A DNA stretch of 64,000 bases from Brucella intermedia LMG 3301 (GTDB lineage Bacteria; Pseudomonadota; Alphaproteobacteria; Rhizobiales; Rhizobiaceae): assembly GCF_000182645.1 (NCBI RefSeq), contig NZ_ACQA01000002.1, positions 1,054,001-1,118,000 of the forward strand. The letters are read 5' to 3'. The notes under the pieces are model-generated. The model was not told the DNA's origin. It made no database searches and saw only the letters and a list, made by a program, of their open reading frames with translations. Each line of letters opens with the position of its first letter. Within the stretch, counting starts at the first letter, position 1. The position numbers were made by a program, and so were the translations under genes. Below, one piece after another: positions 48,272 through 55,957 of this stretch.

Positions 48272-49221
48272 GCTACCTGTTTGTTGTTCGGCTTGTTGTC
48301 GTTGGCGCCATCCACCCAAATCTCACCCGTCGCCAGCCGGTATGTGACCGTCTCCGCGACCTCGTCGGCATCGATCTGCTCGCCATTTATCAACCCCGGC
48401 AGATAGAGGTGAGCCGGGCAGCCGTCTCGCTGCTCGTCGATCGACAATGGCTTGTTCCAGCGAGCGCATGACATGTGGCAATCACCGCCATGCTCGGGCT
48501 GAACATGAAGGCAAGTGCGGCAGTTAACGCGCGGCTGCACGCCTTCGTGGCAGACGCCACGGTGTTTGCAGAACATGCATCCGAAGAACTCCGGGTCTTC
48601 GCTGATGCGGCTCGGTGGCTCGTCCGCAAACACGATGCGTTCGCAGCGTGCCAGCAATCGAAGGCAGAACTCGACATCATACTCGATCCGCTCGGCATAG
48701 AGCGTGTCGGTGTTCTTGCACGACGCCAGATACAGACAGCGTGTCAGTCCGAAAGCCTGCATTCCAAGCTGGCACTGGGCGTAGTGCAAGGGTTTGGCCT
48801 TCTGGCAGCTGTGCTTTTGCAGTTCCTTGATACCCTTCTCATTGCTCGACTTGAATTCCAGCAGGTGCTCAGTCTTCGGCGCTTCGGGTACGCCCATTGC
48901 CTTGCCGTCGCACTTGCCGCGCACGAACCCAGACACCAGCCTGATTTTGTCCTGCTGCCCGTAAACGTCGACGCCAATGCGTTCGAGGTCAGCGACCAAG
49001 CGATCTTCCTCGATATTGCCGGTGGCGAACAGGCGGAGCTGGCGGCCCGAATGAACTTCGTGTGCTGAGACCCAGCGGAAGCCGTACCAAAGGGCTCTAT
49101 CACATTCCGTGCCCGCCTCGCCCACGCTGATGCCCCACGAGTCCCAGGACTTAGCCTGGGCCTCGTAAGCTGCGTAGATGGCGCGGACGGTGCTGGATTC
49201 AGCTTTTGGGAGGGGTGCCAA
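48268..49221 (-). CDS. Cas4/RecB-like PD-(D/E)XK exonuclease with Cys cluster
   Basis: 317 residues. RALWYGFRW, VRGKCDGKAMG (Asp), HLLEFKSSNEKGIKEL (E-x-K) and YAQCQLGMQAFG are the PD-(D/E)XK core. Cys at GTECDRALWY plus FGCMFCKHRGVCHEG and NCRTCLHVQP could hold an Fe-S cluster as in Cas4/AddB. It likely makes single-stranded ends for the RecA-like ATPase encoded nearby. C-terminal GANDN. Confidence 0.8.
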   Translation of the reverse strand: MAPLPKAESSTVRAIYAAYEAQAKSWDSWGISVGEAGTECDRALWYGFRWVSAHEVHSGRQLRLFATGNIEEDRLVADLERIGVDVYGQQDKIRLVSGFVRGKCDGKAMGVPEAPKTEHLLEFKSSNEKGIKELQKHSCQKAKPLHYAQCQLGMQAFGLTRCLYLASCKNTDTLYAERIEYDVEFCLRLLARCERIVFADEPPSRISEDPEFFGCMFCKHRGVCHEGVQPRVNCRTCLHVQPEHGGDCHMSCARWNKPLSIDEQRDGCPAHLYLPGLINGEQIDADEVAETVTYRLATGEIWVDGANDNKPNNKQVA

Positions 49222-49223
49222 TT

Positions 49224-49439
49224 TTAGACCGCTCCCTGCATTACAAGAGCCTTTGCAAGCTGATCGCTAATGCCGCCCATTTTCTCACCGTTTACAGTCA
49301 CGGCGGCTTTGCATTCTTGAACGCTGCCCCATTTTGGCAGAAAGTGGCGTTCTAAGGTCAAAATTGCTTCCTCGACCGCACTATTGCGAAGCATATCAAT
49401 GACTTCGTGAACGACCTCTCGATCCAATTTGTCCATCAC
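49224..49439 (-). CDS. Small early protein of unknown function
   Basis: 71 residues, MMDKLDREVVHEVIDMLRNS then AILTLERHFLPKWGSVQECK and LAKALVMQGAV. Helical. ATGA overlap with the clamp gene supports it. No family recognised. Confidence 0.6.
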   Translation of the reverse strand: MMDKLDREVVHEVIDMLRNSAVEEAILTLERHFLPKWGSVQECKAAVTVNGEKMGGISDQLAKALVMQGAV

Positions 49440-50488
49440 TGCACTCTCAGGGGCATCACAACCCCTGTCCAGTTGCCTTGGCCGGTCAGAACGGCTGGCG
49501 ACATGCCGTCAGAGAACGCGAAGCACACATCCTTCTCATCAACTGCTCCGAGCATGTCCTGCAAGTACTTGGGGTTAAATCCGATGGTCAAAGGCTCGCC
49601 GTCCAACTCGCCTTCGATTTCATCCTGCGCCTTGTCGGCGATAGACAAACAAAGCACATCCGCGACTTCCAATTTCACTGCGCGCGATGCGTCAGTGGCG
49701 ATAGCTGAAACTCGCCCGAGCGCGCCGATCAACTGTTGCCGGTCCACGGTAAGAATGATGGAATTTCCAGTCGGGATCAGGCGGGCATGATCGGGGAAGG
49801 TCCCCTCAATCAGCTTTGATGTAATGACGGTGCCGCCAGCCTCTATTCGCACTTTTGTCTGAGACAGACTAAGCTTGATGACGCCTTTCGGAAGCATCGC
49901 GACAAGCTTTGAAGGAAGGATCACGCCGTACTCGGTATCTCCCTCGTCGCCATAGTTCCTGACAAGCCGATGGCCGTCGGTTGCGACCGCAACAAGCCTG
50001 CCTTCGTGCGAGTGAAAAAACACACCGTGTAGAAACTGCCTAGCCTTGTCAGTGGAGATTGCGTGCACACACGGCGCAACAAGCGCAACCAGATCCAGCT
50101 CAAGTGTTGTGTCGAATTTCCCAACGCTAAAGGACGGAAAGTCCTCAGCAGGCAAGACATCGAGCTTGTAACGGCTGCGACCAGAAGCGACTGTAAGGCG
50201 GCCTCCACTGCTAGCTGCATCCAGCTCAAGGGTAATGTCGCCCGTCACGCGCTTTGCGATATCCGCAAGCATCTTGCCAGGAACGGTTGCGCTGCCCGAA
50301 TGGCAGTCGAGCACCGGGAGACTGGTCGTTATCTCCACATCCAGATCGGTGCCGGTGAGGCGCAACTGGCCGTCCTCAACAGCCAAGAGCACGTTGGCGA
50401 GAATAGGAATTGAATTACGGGTTTCGATGGCGCGCGTGACGGTCGCCAAGGCGTGCGCGAGCTGTGAGCGGTCAATGCTGACTCTCAT
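49436..50488 (-). CDS. dnaN: Sliding clamp (DNA polymerase III beta-like)
   Basis: 350 residues from ATG 50488, 6 bases after GAGGAG. Domain 1: SQLAHALATVTRAIETRNSI, PILANVLLAVEDGQLRLTGT, DLDVEITTSLPV. Domain 2-3: VHAISTDKARQFLHGVFF, VATDGHRLVRN, TFPDHARLIPT, and the end TGQGNWTGVVMPLRVQ (the usual VVMPMR motif). Slightly shorter than chromosomal clamps. A phage-coded clamp could draw polymerase to phage DNA. Confidence 0.9.
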   Translation of the reverse strand: MRVSIDRSQLAHALATVTRAIETRNSIPILANVLLAVEDGQLRLTGTDLDVEITTSLPVLDCHSGSATVPGKMLADIAKRVTGDITLELDAASSGGRLTVASGRSRYKLDVLPAEDFPSFSVGKFDTTLELDLVALVAPCVHAISTDKARQFLHGVFFHSHEGRLVAVATDGHRLVRNYGDEGDTEYGVILPSKLVAMLPKGVIKLSLSQTKVRIEAGGTVITSKLIEGTFPDHARLIPTGNSIILTVDRQQLIGALGRVSAIATDASRAVKLEVADVLCLSIADKAQDEIEGELDGEPLTIGFNPKYLQDMLGAVDEKDVCFAFSDGMSPAVLTGQGNWTGVVMPLRVQ

Positions 50489-50548
50489 CAAAGTCTCCTC
50501 GTGGTTGGTGGTAGAAGGCGCGGTTGGTAGCCGCGCCTGTTGTTTAGC

Positions 50549-51100
50549 TTAACCCCAAGGTCGTTTCTTGCCTGCCGCAGCAGCCGCTGGCGCTGGCGTG
50601 TTGCTGTTAGCCGCAGCCGGTCGGTTGTCGTTGGCCGGGCGGGCCTGCGCTACAGGCTGATTGACGTCGATCGAAGGCTGGGGCACGTTGCCTTCATCTG
50701 GGAAGTAGTATTTTTTGATCTCGGCGCGCGCCGGATATTGGCCGTCCTTCGAAGGCTTGCCGAGGCCGATCTTTGCCGTAAACGCCTTGAAGTGCAGTTC
50801 TTCGGAATCCTCGACTTCCGAGACGCCGATCGCTCGGCAAAGGCTCGCGAACTGACGCTGGCCGATCTCTTGCGCCTGCGCGTTCTTGTGTTCCAGATTG
50901 TAGAAATTGAAGACCTTGCGGCCCTTGTATTCCTCGGGGCGAAGAACCGTCATTGTTGTCTTGAGGCCGGTACCGTTTGCGCCTTCCTTGACCTCCGACG
51001 CCTCGATTTCCAGCTCATAGTCGCCGTTCGGCAGTTCCTCGTAGTCGCGCTGCTCTGTATCGTGAGCAGTCGCATCAAATCTGCTGGCTAGTTTTGCCAT
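50549..51100 (-). CDS. DUF669-like phage recombination/ssDNA protein
   Basis: 183 residues. LPNGDYELEIEASEVKEGAN, TGLKTTMTVLRPEEYKGRKV, FNFYNLEHKNAQAQEIGQRQ and FASLCRAIGV define DUF669; members lie beside RecA-like annealing ATPases and are thought to bind single-stranded DNA. A flexible Ala/Pro-rich C-terminus contains PANDN. Upstream site is TTCCTCGTG (one mismatch to the leader consensus). Confidence 0.82.
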   Translation of the reverse strand: MAKLASRFDATAHDTEQRDYEELPNGDYELEIEASEVKEGANGTGLKTTMTVLRPEEYKGRKVFNFYNLEHKNAQAQEIGQRQFASLCRAIGVSEVEDSEELHFKAFTAKIGLGKPSKDGQYPARAEIKKYYFPDEGNVPQPSIDVNQPVAQARPANDNRPAAANSNTPAPAAAAAGKKRPWG

Positions 51101-51142
51101 TTGTCATTTCCTCGTGTTGTTGGGGTGTGGTGACGGCGAGAT

Positions 51143-51385
51143 TTAAGCCTTCGCCCGATGAATAGCCGGGCGGAAGAATCCACCGATGAAACCAAGCGAA
51201 GCGCCGATCTGCCACATCGCAAGGCCCGCCGCATTGATGCCAACGGCGGCAAGGAACGCATGGATCGTTTCTGCGAAAAACAGGCCCACGACCCAGCCGA
51301 CGAACGCGCCACCGAGAACACCCAAGAGCGGTGCGAAGAAGAGGATGGCTGCGATTGCTACAAGGCCAGCTAGAGCTTTTTCCAT
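51143..51385 (-). CDS. Small membrane protein within the recombination operon
   Basis: 80 residues: LAGLVAIAAILFFAPLLGVL, then GAFVGWVVGLFFAETI, and GINAAGLAMWQIGASLGFIG. Three hydrophobic segments. Start overlaps the ATPase stop (TAATG). Function unknown. Confidence 0.65.
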   Translation of the reverse strand: MEKALAGLVAIAAILFFAPLLGVLGGAFVGWVVGLFFAETIHAFLAAVGINAAGLAMWQIGASLGFIGGFFRPAIHRAKA

Positions 51386-52170
51386 TAAGCGGCGTCCCCT
51401 TGGTCATTGTCGTTGCCAACCGGCCAGAACTTGGCAATGTCGGTAAAGCCTTGCCCTTTGCGGTAAACGACGCTGTCCGGCATCGAATAGCGGTTTTTGG
51501 CGTTGAAGCCCGCCGCCTCGTTGAAGTGCACCTGGCGCTCCTTGCCGCCTTCCGCGTGGCTAACCTTCGTCTGGCGGGCCACTTCTTTTTCCTTGATGGA
51601 GATACGGTAGTTCATGAACGCGACGATGTCGGACTTCTCGCGAACCAGTGCATTCGATCGCTTGTGCAGCTTGGGCTGGTATCGAGAATACGGATCGGTA
51701 GTCGGGCTGTCGAAGCGAACGATTTCAGGGTGCGCCAGCATGACGACATACATGCCAGCACGGGATAGCGCCGACACCGCTGCCATGAGCTCGTTCCATT
51801 CGGTATCGGCCTCCACGTAGCCTTTACCGAACCCGGCCTCCTCGATGCTGTTTATACCGAGGCGGGCCGAGGTCGCACGCCAGACAAGCGGCTCTAGCCC
51901 GTCGAGGCTGTCTATAATCACGGTGCGGCGGTCGTGTTCTTCGGTCAGCAGTTCGCCTATGACGTTCAGCAGATCGTCGAAGGATTCAATCGTGCCGGGC
52001 GTTGCCATTTCGATATCAGACGGCGGGCGCTCGCCTTCGGTTGCGAGATAGATCGGATCTGGAAATTCTGCCGCGAGCGATGTTTTGCCGATGCCGTCGA
52101 CGCCGTAGAGAAGGATCACGGGCGGATCGTTTCTCTTCGTCGACTTGAGGCTTGAAAGAGATAGAGCCAT
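51385..52170 (-). CDS. RecA-like annealing ATPase (Sak4/AAA_24-type)
   Basis: 261 residues from ATG 52170 with CACGAGGAG before. Walker A LLYGVDGIGKTSLAAEF, Walker B TVIIDSLDGL, a MYVVMLAHPEIVRF strand, and a short core as in Sak4-type recombinases. C-terminal VGNDN. It belongs to the same operon as DUF669 and the Cas4-like nuclease. Confidence 0.82.
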   Translation of the reverse strand: MALSLSSLKSTKRNDPPVILLYGVDGIGKTSLAAEFPDPIYLATEGERPPSDIEMATPGTIESFDDLLNVIGELLTEEHDRRTVIIDSLDGLEPLVWRATSARLGINSIEEAGFGKGYVEADTEWNELMAAVSALSRAGMYVVMLAHPEIVRFDSPTTDPYSRYQPKLHKRSNALVREKSDIVAFMNYRISIKEKEVARQTKVSHAEGGKERQVHFNEAAGFNAKNRYSMPDSVVYRKGQGFTDIAKFWPVGNDNDQGDAA

Positions 52171-52184
52171 AGGTCTCCTCGTGT

Positions 52185-52295
52185 TCAGTAGGTGTGGTGG
52201 GTAACGGTGATTGCGGCGATGACGGCCGCAAGTATGAGCCAGCCTACGAGCCATGCCGGCGGGCTTGTGAGCAGCCATGCGCGTGGGGCGGTCAT
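52185..52295 (-). CDS. Very small membrane protein (36 residues)
   Basis: MTAPRAWLLTSPPAWLVGWL followed by ILAAVIAAITVTHHTY. Its ATG overlaps the stop of the next upstream gene (ATGA). One membrane segment. It and the next two proteins form a run of small membrane proteins. Confidence 0.6.
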   Translation of the reverse strand: MTAPRAWLLTSPPAWLVGWLILAAVIAAITVTHHTY

Positions 52296-52489
52296 GCCGC
52301 CCCCCACAGATAAAGCAGCCCGTAGAACGGCAGCAGCAGGTTCCAGAACAGGAACGCTGCAATTGTCGTGGCGATTGCCAGCGCGAACGCTGCAAGCGCC
52401 AAGGATTGCCCGATGCGGCCGACACCGGGCTTTCGCCCGGGATCGATGAACGGCATGTCAGCCGCGGCTTTTGTGGCAAAAGAGATCAT
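52292..52489 (-). CDS. Small membrane protein
   Basis: 65 residues from ATG 52489 (MISFATKAAADMPFIDPGRK), chosen because it overlaps the upstream stop (ATGA). C-terminal hydrophobic stretch LALAAFALAIATTIAAFLFW and LLLPFYGLLYLW. Function unknown. Confidence 0.6.
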   Translation of the reverse strand: MISFATKAAADMPFIDPGRKPGVGRIGQSLALAAFALAIATTIAAFLFWNLLLPFYGLLYLWGAA

Positions 52490-52662
52490 GCCAGCACCCA
52501 TCCGTAGAAGCCGACCGTCAAGGCGAGCACAGCAACGACTGCCAAGCCCCAGAGAAAGCGGTCACCAAGGCCGAGCGTGGTTTCCCGCTCATAGAGGGTG
52601 TCGCCATCCGCGTAGTCTTTGGGCGCATAGTTGCGCGTGTGGCTGTACGTGGTGGAGGTCAT
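52486..52662 (-). CDS. Small tail-anchored membrane protein
   Basis: 58 residues: MTSTTYSHTRNYAPKDYADG, LYERETTLGLGDRF, then membrane segment LWGLAVVAVLALTVGFYGWV at the C-terminus. Overlaps its neighbours at both ends. Function unknown. Confidence 0.6.
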   Translation of the reverse strand: MTSTTYSHTRNYAPKDYADGDTLYERETTLGLGDRFLWGLAVVAVLALTVGFYGWVLA

Positions 52663-52964
52663 CACGCGGCTCCCCTCGTCTTGGTGTTTTTCGTAAGCTT
52701 CACTTTCTTGGCGAAATCGACCGGGATGACGTTGTCATCTTCAGGCTTGTCGGCCTCGACTCCGCCGTCATCCTCTTCAAAATCGGGCTCGACTTCGAAG
52801 CGCGAGACTTCAAGTTGCACAAGGCCGGTGCCGGGGATCATGAAGCGCACGGTCAGCCAGCGAAAGCTGTCGCGCTCCTCAATGATGATGCCCTTCCATT
52901 TCCACAGTTTGTGGACGACTATCTCGCCGGGCAAATCCCAGCATTCACCGCATTCGCAGGTCAT
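52662..52964 (-). CDS. Cys-rich N-terminus, small phage protein
   Basis: 100 residues. MTCECGECWDLPGEIVVHKL (three or more Cys, likely zinc), then beta strands (FRWLTVRFMIPGTGLVQLEV) and an acidic C-terminus (DFEEDDGGVEADKPEDDN). Start overlaps the upstream stop (ATGA). No family recognised. Confidence 0.65.
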   Translation of the reverse strand: MTCECGECWDLPGEIVVHKLWKWKGIIIEERDSFRWLTVRFMIPGTGLVQLEVSRFEVEPDFEEDDGGVEADKPEDDNVIPVDFAKKVKLTKNTKTRGAA

Positions 52965-53131
52965 GCGGCACCTCTTTTCGATGCGCGGTGGTAAGTGACT
53001 GGCGCGTTGGAAACGTGCGTCCCATTCCGAAGCACGGCGTTCGCGCGCGCCTTTGCTTTTTGCGCAGCCGTCCGGTAAGGCTTGCGGTTTGTCATGTCCC
53101 GCTCGCCCGTTCGTGTATATTTCGTTTTCAA
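52961..53131 (-). CDS. Small basic early protein with TTG start
   Basis: 56 residues from TTG 53131, 6 bases after GAGGAG (leader copy 53138-53146). MKTKYTRTGERDMTNRKPYR, then AAQKAKARANAVLRNGTHVS and KRGAA. Basic, possibly nucleic-acid binding. The leader decides the start; an ATG 12 codons in is the alternative. Confidence 0.55.
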   Translation of the reverse strand: MKTKYTRTGERDMTNRKPYRTAAQKAKARANAVLRNGTHVSNAPVTYHRASKRGAA

Positions 53132-53198
53132 GATGGCCTCCTCGTCGGGAGGTTAGTCGTCGGCCCCGTCATCCTCGCGGTCGGCCTGCCTCAAAAGG

Positions 53199-53483
53199 CT
53201 AGTGGACTGTGCCTGTAAATGGACCGTCCAGAATGGTTATGCGGGGCAGCGAGACATAAATGTCCATGCATCCTCCCGAATAACCGCCGTTAAAAGTTGT
53301 GCGCCGCACAACGGTCTTCTCTGTTGGCTTTGGCGCCGGGAGCGTGGGCGATCTTTCCGAAAGCAGCGACCAAGCGTGACCTCTGGTAATGCCCATCAAT
53401 TCCGCAATCTTCCCGAACGACGCGCCATTTTTACGGTGCGCGGCGGCAGTTGCCTGCAGTTCCTGCCTTGATGAATGCTGCAT
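53199..53483 (-). CDS. Helix-turn-helix early protein
   Basis: 94 residues from ATG 53483, directly after CACGAGGAG. QELQATAAAHRKNGASFGKI and AELMGITRGHAWSLLSER form a helix-turn-helix; the C-terminal half (VVRRTTFNGGYSGGCMDIYV) is beta-rich. First gene of the leftward early operon, the position of Cro- or Cox-like regulators. A 5-bp hairpin (53519-53533) lies before the leader. Confidence 0.65.
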   Translation of the reverse strand: MQHSSRQELQATAAAHRKNGASFGKIAELMGITRGHAWSLLSERSPTLPAPKPTEKTVVRRTTFNGGYSGGCMDIYVSLPRITILDGPFTGTVH

Positions 53484-53596
53484 GTCTCCTCGTGTGTGGT
53501 TGGTGACTGTTGACAAGTGCCGTGTCTAACGGCATCTGTCTGGTCGCGCGGGGTGGTACCTGCGAAGGAAATCGCGGCGTAGAAGCGGCTTCGGCC

Positions 53597-53605
53597 CTCC
53601 TCGTG
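53597..53605 (-). promoter_or_regulatory. Orphan CACGAGGAG copy
   Basis: Exact copy of the leader 9-mer without a start codon within 15 bases. A 17-codon leftward frame (53723-53776, MTKVADRSEPALVEVPP) with AGAGGAGAG lies upstream; stop codon then in-phase protein-like sequence suggests a decayed gene in 53600-53776. Confidence 0.45.
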
Positions 53606-53839
53606 TTAACCGCGACGTACGGGCAGGCTGGGGTAACGGGTGGTGCCGACCCATAACAGCCTGCTTTTAAAGAACGCCGAAAGCGCCAGCCGCGTTTCAG
53701 CGGCCAGCGTCCCTGATGAATTCTATGGCGGCACTTCAACGAGAGCCGGTTCGCTTCTGTCGGCAACTTTCGTCATTCGCTCTCTCCTCTATTACGATTG
53801 CGCCTTCGCGCGGCCGCTATCTATTGAGTGCCGATATCC

Positions 53840-53871
53840 TTGGGAGGATGTTTTCTGGCATCATGAGGTAG
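53840..53871 (+). other. Leader peptide-like ORF with perfect anti-loop SD
   Basis: TTGGGAGG directly precedes ATG at 53848 of a 7-codon frame (MFSGIMR). TTGGGAGG is the exact complement of CCTCCCAA in loops 2 and 3 of the small RNA at 46269. It lies 155 bases before the repressor start. Function unproven. Confidence 0.3.
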
Positions 53872-53918
53872 GCCCTCCTTCGAACTGTCCAACGTCTTAT
53901 GCGTCGGTTGATGACGTA

Positions 53919-53947
53919 TAGATATGACATATTCGCATCTATGTCAA
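53919..53947 (-). promoter_or_regulatory. Leftward early promoter (PL)
   Basis: Leftward TTGACA (53947-53942), 17-base spacer, TATCTA (53924-53919). The spacer contains the operator TGCGAATATGTCA, so binding by the repressor would block it. Confidence 0.65.
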
Positions 53948-53994
53948 CACATGATGACATATTCGCACGTTACAATTTCACAACAATATGCGAA
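53924..53994. promoter_or_regulatory. Repressor operators
   Basis: ATGACATATTCGCA occurs twice (53924-53937 and 53954-53967), 30 bp apart, i.e. on the same face of DNA. An inverted ATATGCGAA lies at 53986-53994, and TTCGCATAT at 55052-55060 beside the rightward promoter. Confidence 0.65.
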
Positions 53995-54003
53995 AAGCCC
54001 ATC

Positions 54004-54693
54004 ATGGATAAGGATTTCGCCTTTCGCCTTAAGAATGCGCGCGTCGCACGTGACATGAGCCAAGCCCAGCTTGCCGACCTTGTTGGTCGCGACAAGTCTG
54101 CAATAAGCTTGCTCGAAAGCGGCAAGCGCGGAGCTAGCGTCGACTTCGTCGCTCGCCTGGCAAAAGCCTTGAATGTTCGCGAGGATTGGCTTGCCTTTGA
54201 AAAAGGCGATATGATTGGCCAAGAAGAGCGGGCGGAACTTGAACGCCCTGCCGATATCTTCACACCGAAACTAATTCCCGGCAACGAGCTGGTAGGCGAT
54301 CAACGCGACCTTCCCGTATATGCGGCAGCCAAGGGCGGCGACGGGCACGTAATTATTACGTTCGATCCAATCAGCTATATGAAGATGCCCGCTGTTCTGC
54401 AGGGTGTTAAGGGCGGCTACGGCTTGCTTCTCTCTGGAGAATCCATGGTCCCGGCCTATCGTCCTGGCGAAACGGCGCTCGTGAACCCCAATCTGCCGCC
54501 GATGCGTGACGAAGATGTGATCCTTTATCACACTAGCGAAATGGACGAGAACGAAGCAATTATTAAGCGACTCGTTGGCTACAACGATCGCGAATGGATG
54601 CTTGAGCAGTATAATCCACACAAGGAATTCAAAGAGTTCCGCGCTGATTGGCCCGTATGCCATCGTGTTGTAGGGAAATACAACACGCGCTGA
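54004..54693 (+). CDS. CI-like phage repressor (HTH plus S24 protease domain)
   Basis: 229 residues from ATG 54004; the frame is open to 53899 but the operators fall inside that extension. HTH: FAFRLKNARVARDMSQAQLA, DLVGRDKSAISLLESGKRG. Likely cleavage region YAAAKGGDG. S24 domain: LLSGESMVPAYRPGETALV (Ser nucleophile) and EAIIKRLVGYN (Lys). This is the LexA-like self-cleaving repressor that keeps lysogeny and responds to DNA damage. Confidence 0.88.
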   Translation: MDKDFAFRLKNARVARDMSQAQLADLVGRDKSAISLLESGKRGASVDFVARLAKALNVREDWLAFEKGDMIGQEERAELERPADIFTPKLIPGNELVGDQRDLPVYAAAKGGDGHVIITFDPISYMKMPAVLQGVKGGYGLLLSGESMVPAYRPGETALVNPNLPPMRDEDVILYHTSEMDENEAIIKRLVGYNDREWMLEQYNPHKEFKEFRADWPVCHRVVGKYNTR

Positions 54694-54918
54694 CTAGCCG
54701 TTTGCGGCCTCAAGGACGGTCTCTGGCACACGTCCGAACATTGCAATCACTTCGGCCTGATTATTCCAGCGATAGACCGCAATGACTGCGGGCTTTATTG
54801 GCGCGAGTCTCTCCGCCAACCTCACAGCCTGATCTTCGTTTTCAACTTCGATCGGATTGTCAGGAATGATTCCCCACCGGCACTCGGTGAAGGATTGAAC
54901 GACAAATAACGCAGCCAT
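54694..54918 (-). CDS. Small protein of unknown function
   Basis: 74 residues, MAALFVVQSFTECRWGIIPD, then VENEDQAVRLAERLAPIKPA and VIAMFGRVPETVLEAANG. AAGGAGAGG precedes the ATG. It converges on the repressor with no gap. Alpha/beta, no family recognised. Confidence 0.65.
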   Translation of the reverse strand: MAALFVVQSFTECRWGIIPDNPIEVENEDQAVRLAERLAPIKPAVIAVYRWNNQAEVIAMFGRVPETVLEAANG

Positions 54919-55033
54919 CCGCCTCTCCTTGGTACGAGACTAAGGATTCCACCTGTTTCGGAACATTTCAAGAACAATTTACAGTTAATAAACCATATCA
55001 TTTTTCATGATGTGTTTTTGTCATCATCAGGTG

Positions 55034-55062
55034 TTGACATTTGTTGACTATTTCGCATATAA
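55034..55062 (+). promoter_or_regulatory. Rightward promoter (PR) with operator
   Basis: TTGACA, 17-base spacer, ATATAA. TTCGCATAT (55052-55060) overlaps spacer and -10. It drives the small-gene operon from 55141. The rest of 54919-55140 shows nothing else. Confidence 0.65.
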
Positions 55063-55140
55063 CGATGACACCACAGCACGAAGACAGCCTCACCAGCTTG
55101 ATCTGCTGACCACCGACCAAAACACGAGGAGACTGCAATT

Positions 55141-55404
55141 ATGGAACCCACCAAGAGAAGAAGAAGCTCGAAGCCTCGCCTGAATGAAATCATCGGCGGC
55201 GGATTCTTTGTATTCCGCCGCGGCAAGAAGACTGGCCGCGTTGGCGTCTTCACTACCATGCCATACGAACACGGCTCCTTCGAGCAGGCCTTGGCCGAGG
55301 CGACCCGTCTCGCTGCCCTGTGCCCAGGCGAGACGTTCGAAGTTTTCCAGACGAGCGGGGCCGTGGCTTGCTGTGCTCCAATTGAACTGGCGGAGGCTGC
55401 GTAA
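55141..55404 (+). CDS. Small early protein (87 residues)
   Basis: MEPTKRRRSSKPRLNEIIGG, FFVFRRGKKTGRVGVFTTMP, then HGSFEQALAEATRLAALCPG and a Cys pair near the end. Leader CACGAGGAG lies 9 bases before the ATG. First gene of the PR operon. No family recognised. Confidence 0.65.
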   Translation: MEPTKRRRSSKPRLNEIIGGGFFVFRRGKKTGRVGVFTTMPYEHGSFEQALAEATRLAALCPGETFEVFQTSGAVACCAPIELAEAA

Positions 55405-55405
55405 G

Positions 55406-55733
55406 ATGGAGCGCAACCCCACCATCGAGCTTGAGGACGCGCCGCTTACACGTGGACAGAAAAACATCGTCGACGCGCTGGCAGCGATTTATCCGCGCCG
55501 CATTTACATCAACGACCTCGTCGACAAACGTCTATGCTTTCGATCCGAACGGCGGACCGGACAACGCGCACAATACAGTGCGAGTGCAAATCAGCCATCT
55601 TCGCAAGCGCCTGCCTTCCTATGGCTGGACGATCCCGATGAACCATCGGGGCGCGGGCAATCACGGGTATTATTGCCTGGAGCCTGTCGCTAACGACAAC
55701 GTACCGGCGGCAGACCGGAGGGCAGCAGCATGA
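55406..55733 (+). pseudogene. Winged-helix regulator gene with one-base frameshift
   Basis: Frame 1 reads MERNPTIELEDAPLTRGQKN, then IVDALAAIYPRRIYINDLVD, then breaks. Removing one A from GACAAACG (55526-55528) gives NVYAFDPNGGPDN, VRVQISHLRKRLPSYGWTIP and GNHGYYCLEPVANDN. The joined protein (108 residues) has the fold of response-regulator DNA-binding domains (VRVQISHLRKRL recognition helix). Real mutation, assembly error or programmed shift cannot be told apart. Confidence 0.7.
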
Positions 55734-55957
55734 ACCGCGCGCTCCTGGAAATGCTCGCCAACGACGAGTTCGAAACGGAAACCGACACACCCAAGGCCGG
55801 CAATGTTGAGCCTATGCGCCGCCCTGACTACAAGGCTAGGAAACATGGCCGCCCACAGCCGTGGCTACGTTATGCCGCCCGTGAAGCGGTCGAGATGACC
55901 GTCGTCATTGGATTTGTTGTGGCCGTATGCGGCGTTGGGTTGGGGTTATCCGCATGA
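55730..55957 (+). CDS. Small C-terminally anchored membrane protein
   Basis: 75 residues; MNRALLEMLANDEFETETDT, then a basic stretch (RRPDYKARKHGRPQPWLRYA) and membrane segment VEMTVVIGFVVAVCGVGLGL. ATGA overlap with the preceding stop. Confidence 0.6.
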   Translation: MNRALLEMLANDEFETETDTPKAGNVEPMRRPDYKARKHGRPQPWLRYAAREAVEMTVVIGFVVAVCGVGLGLSA

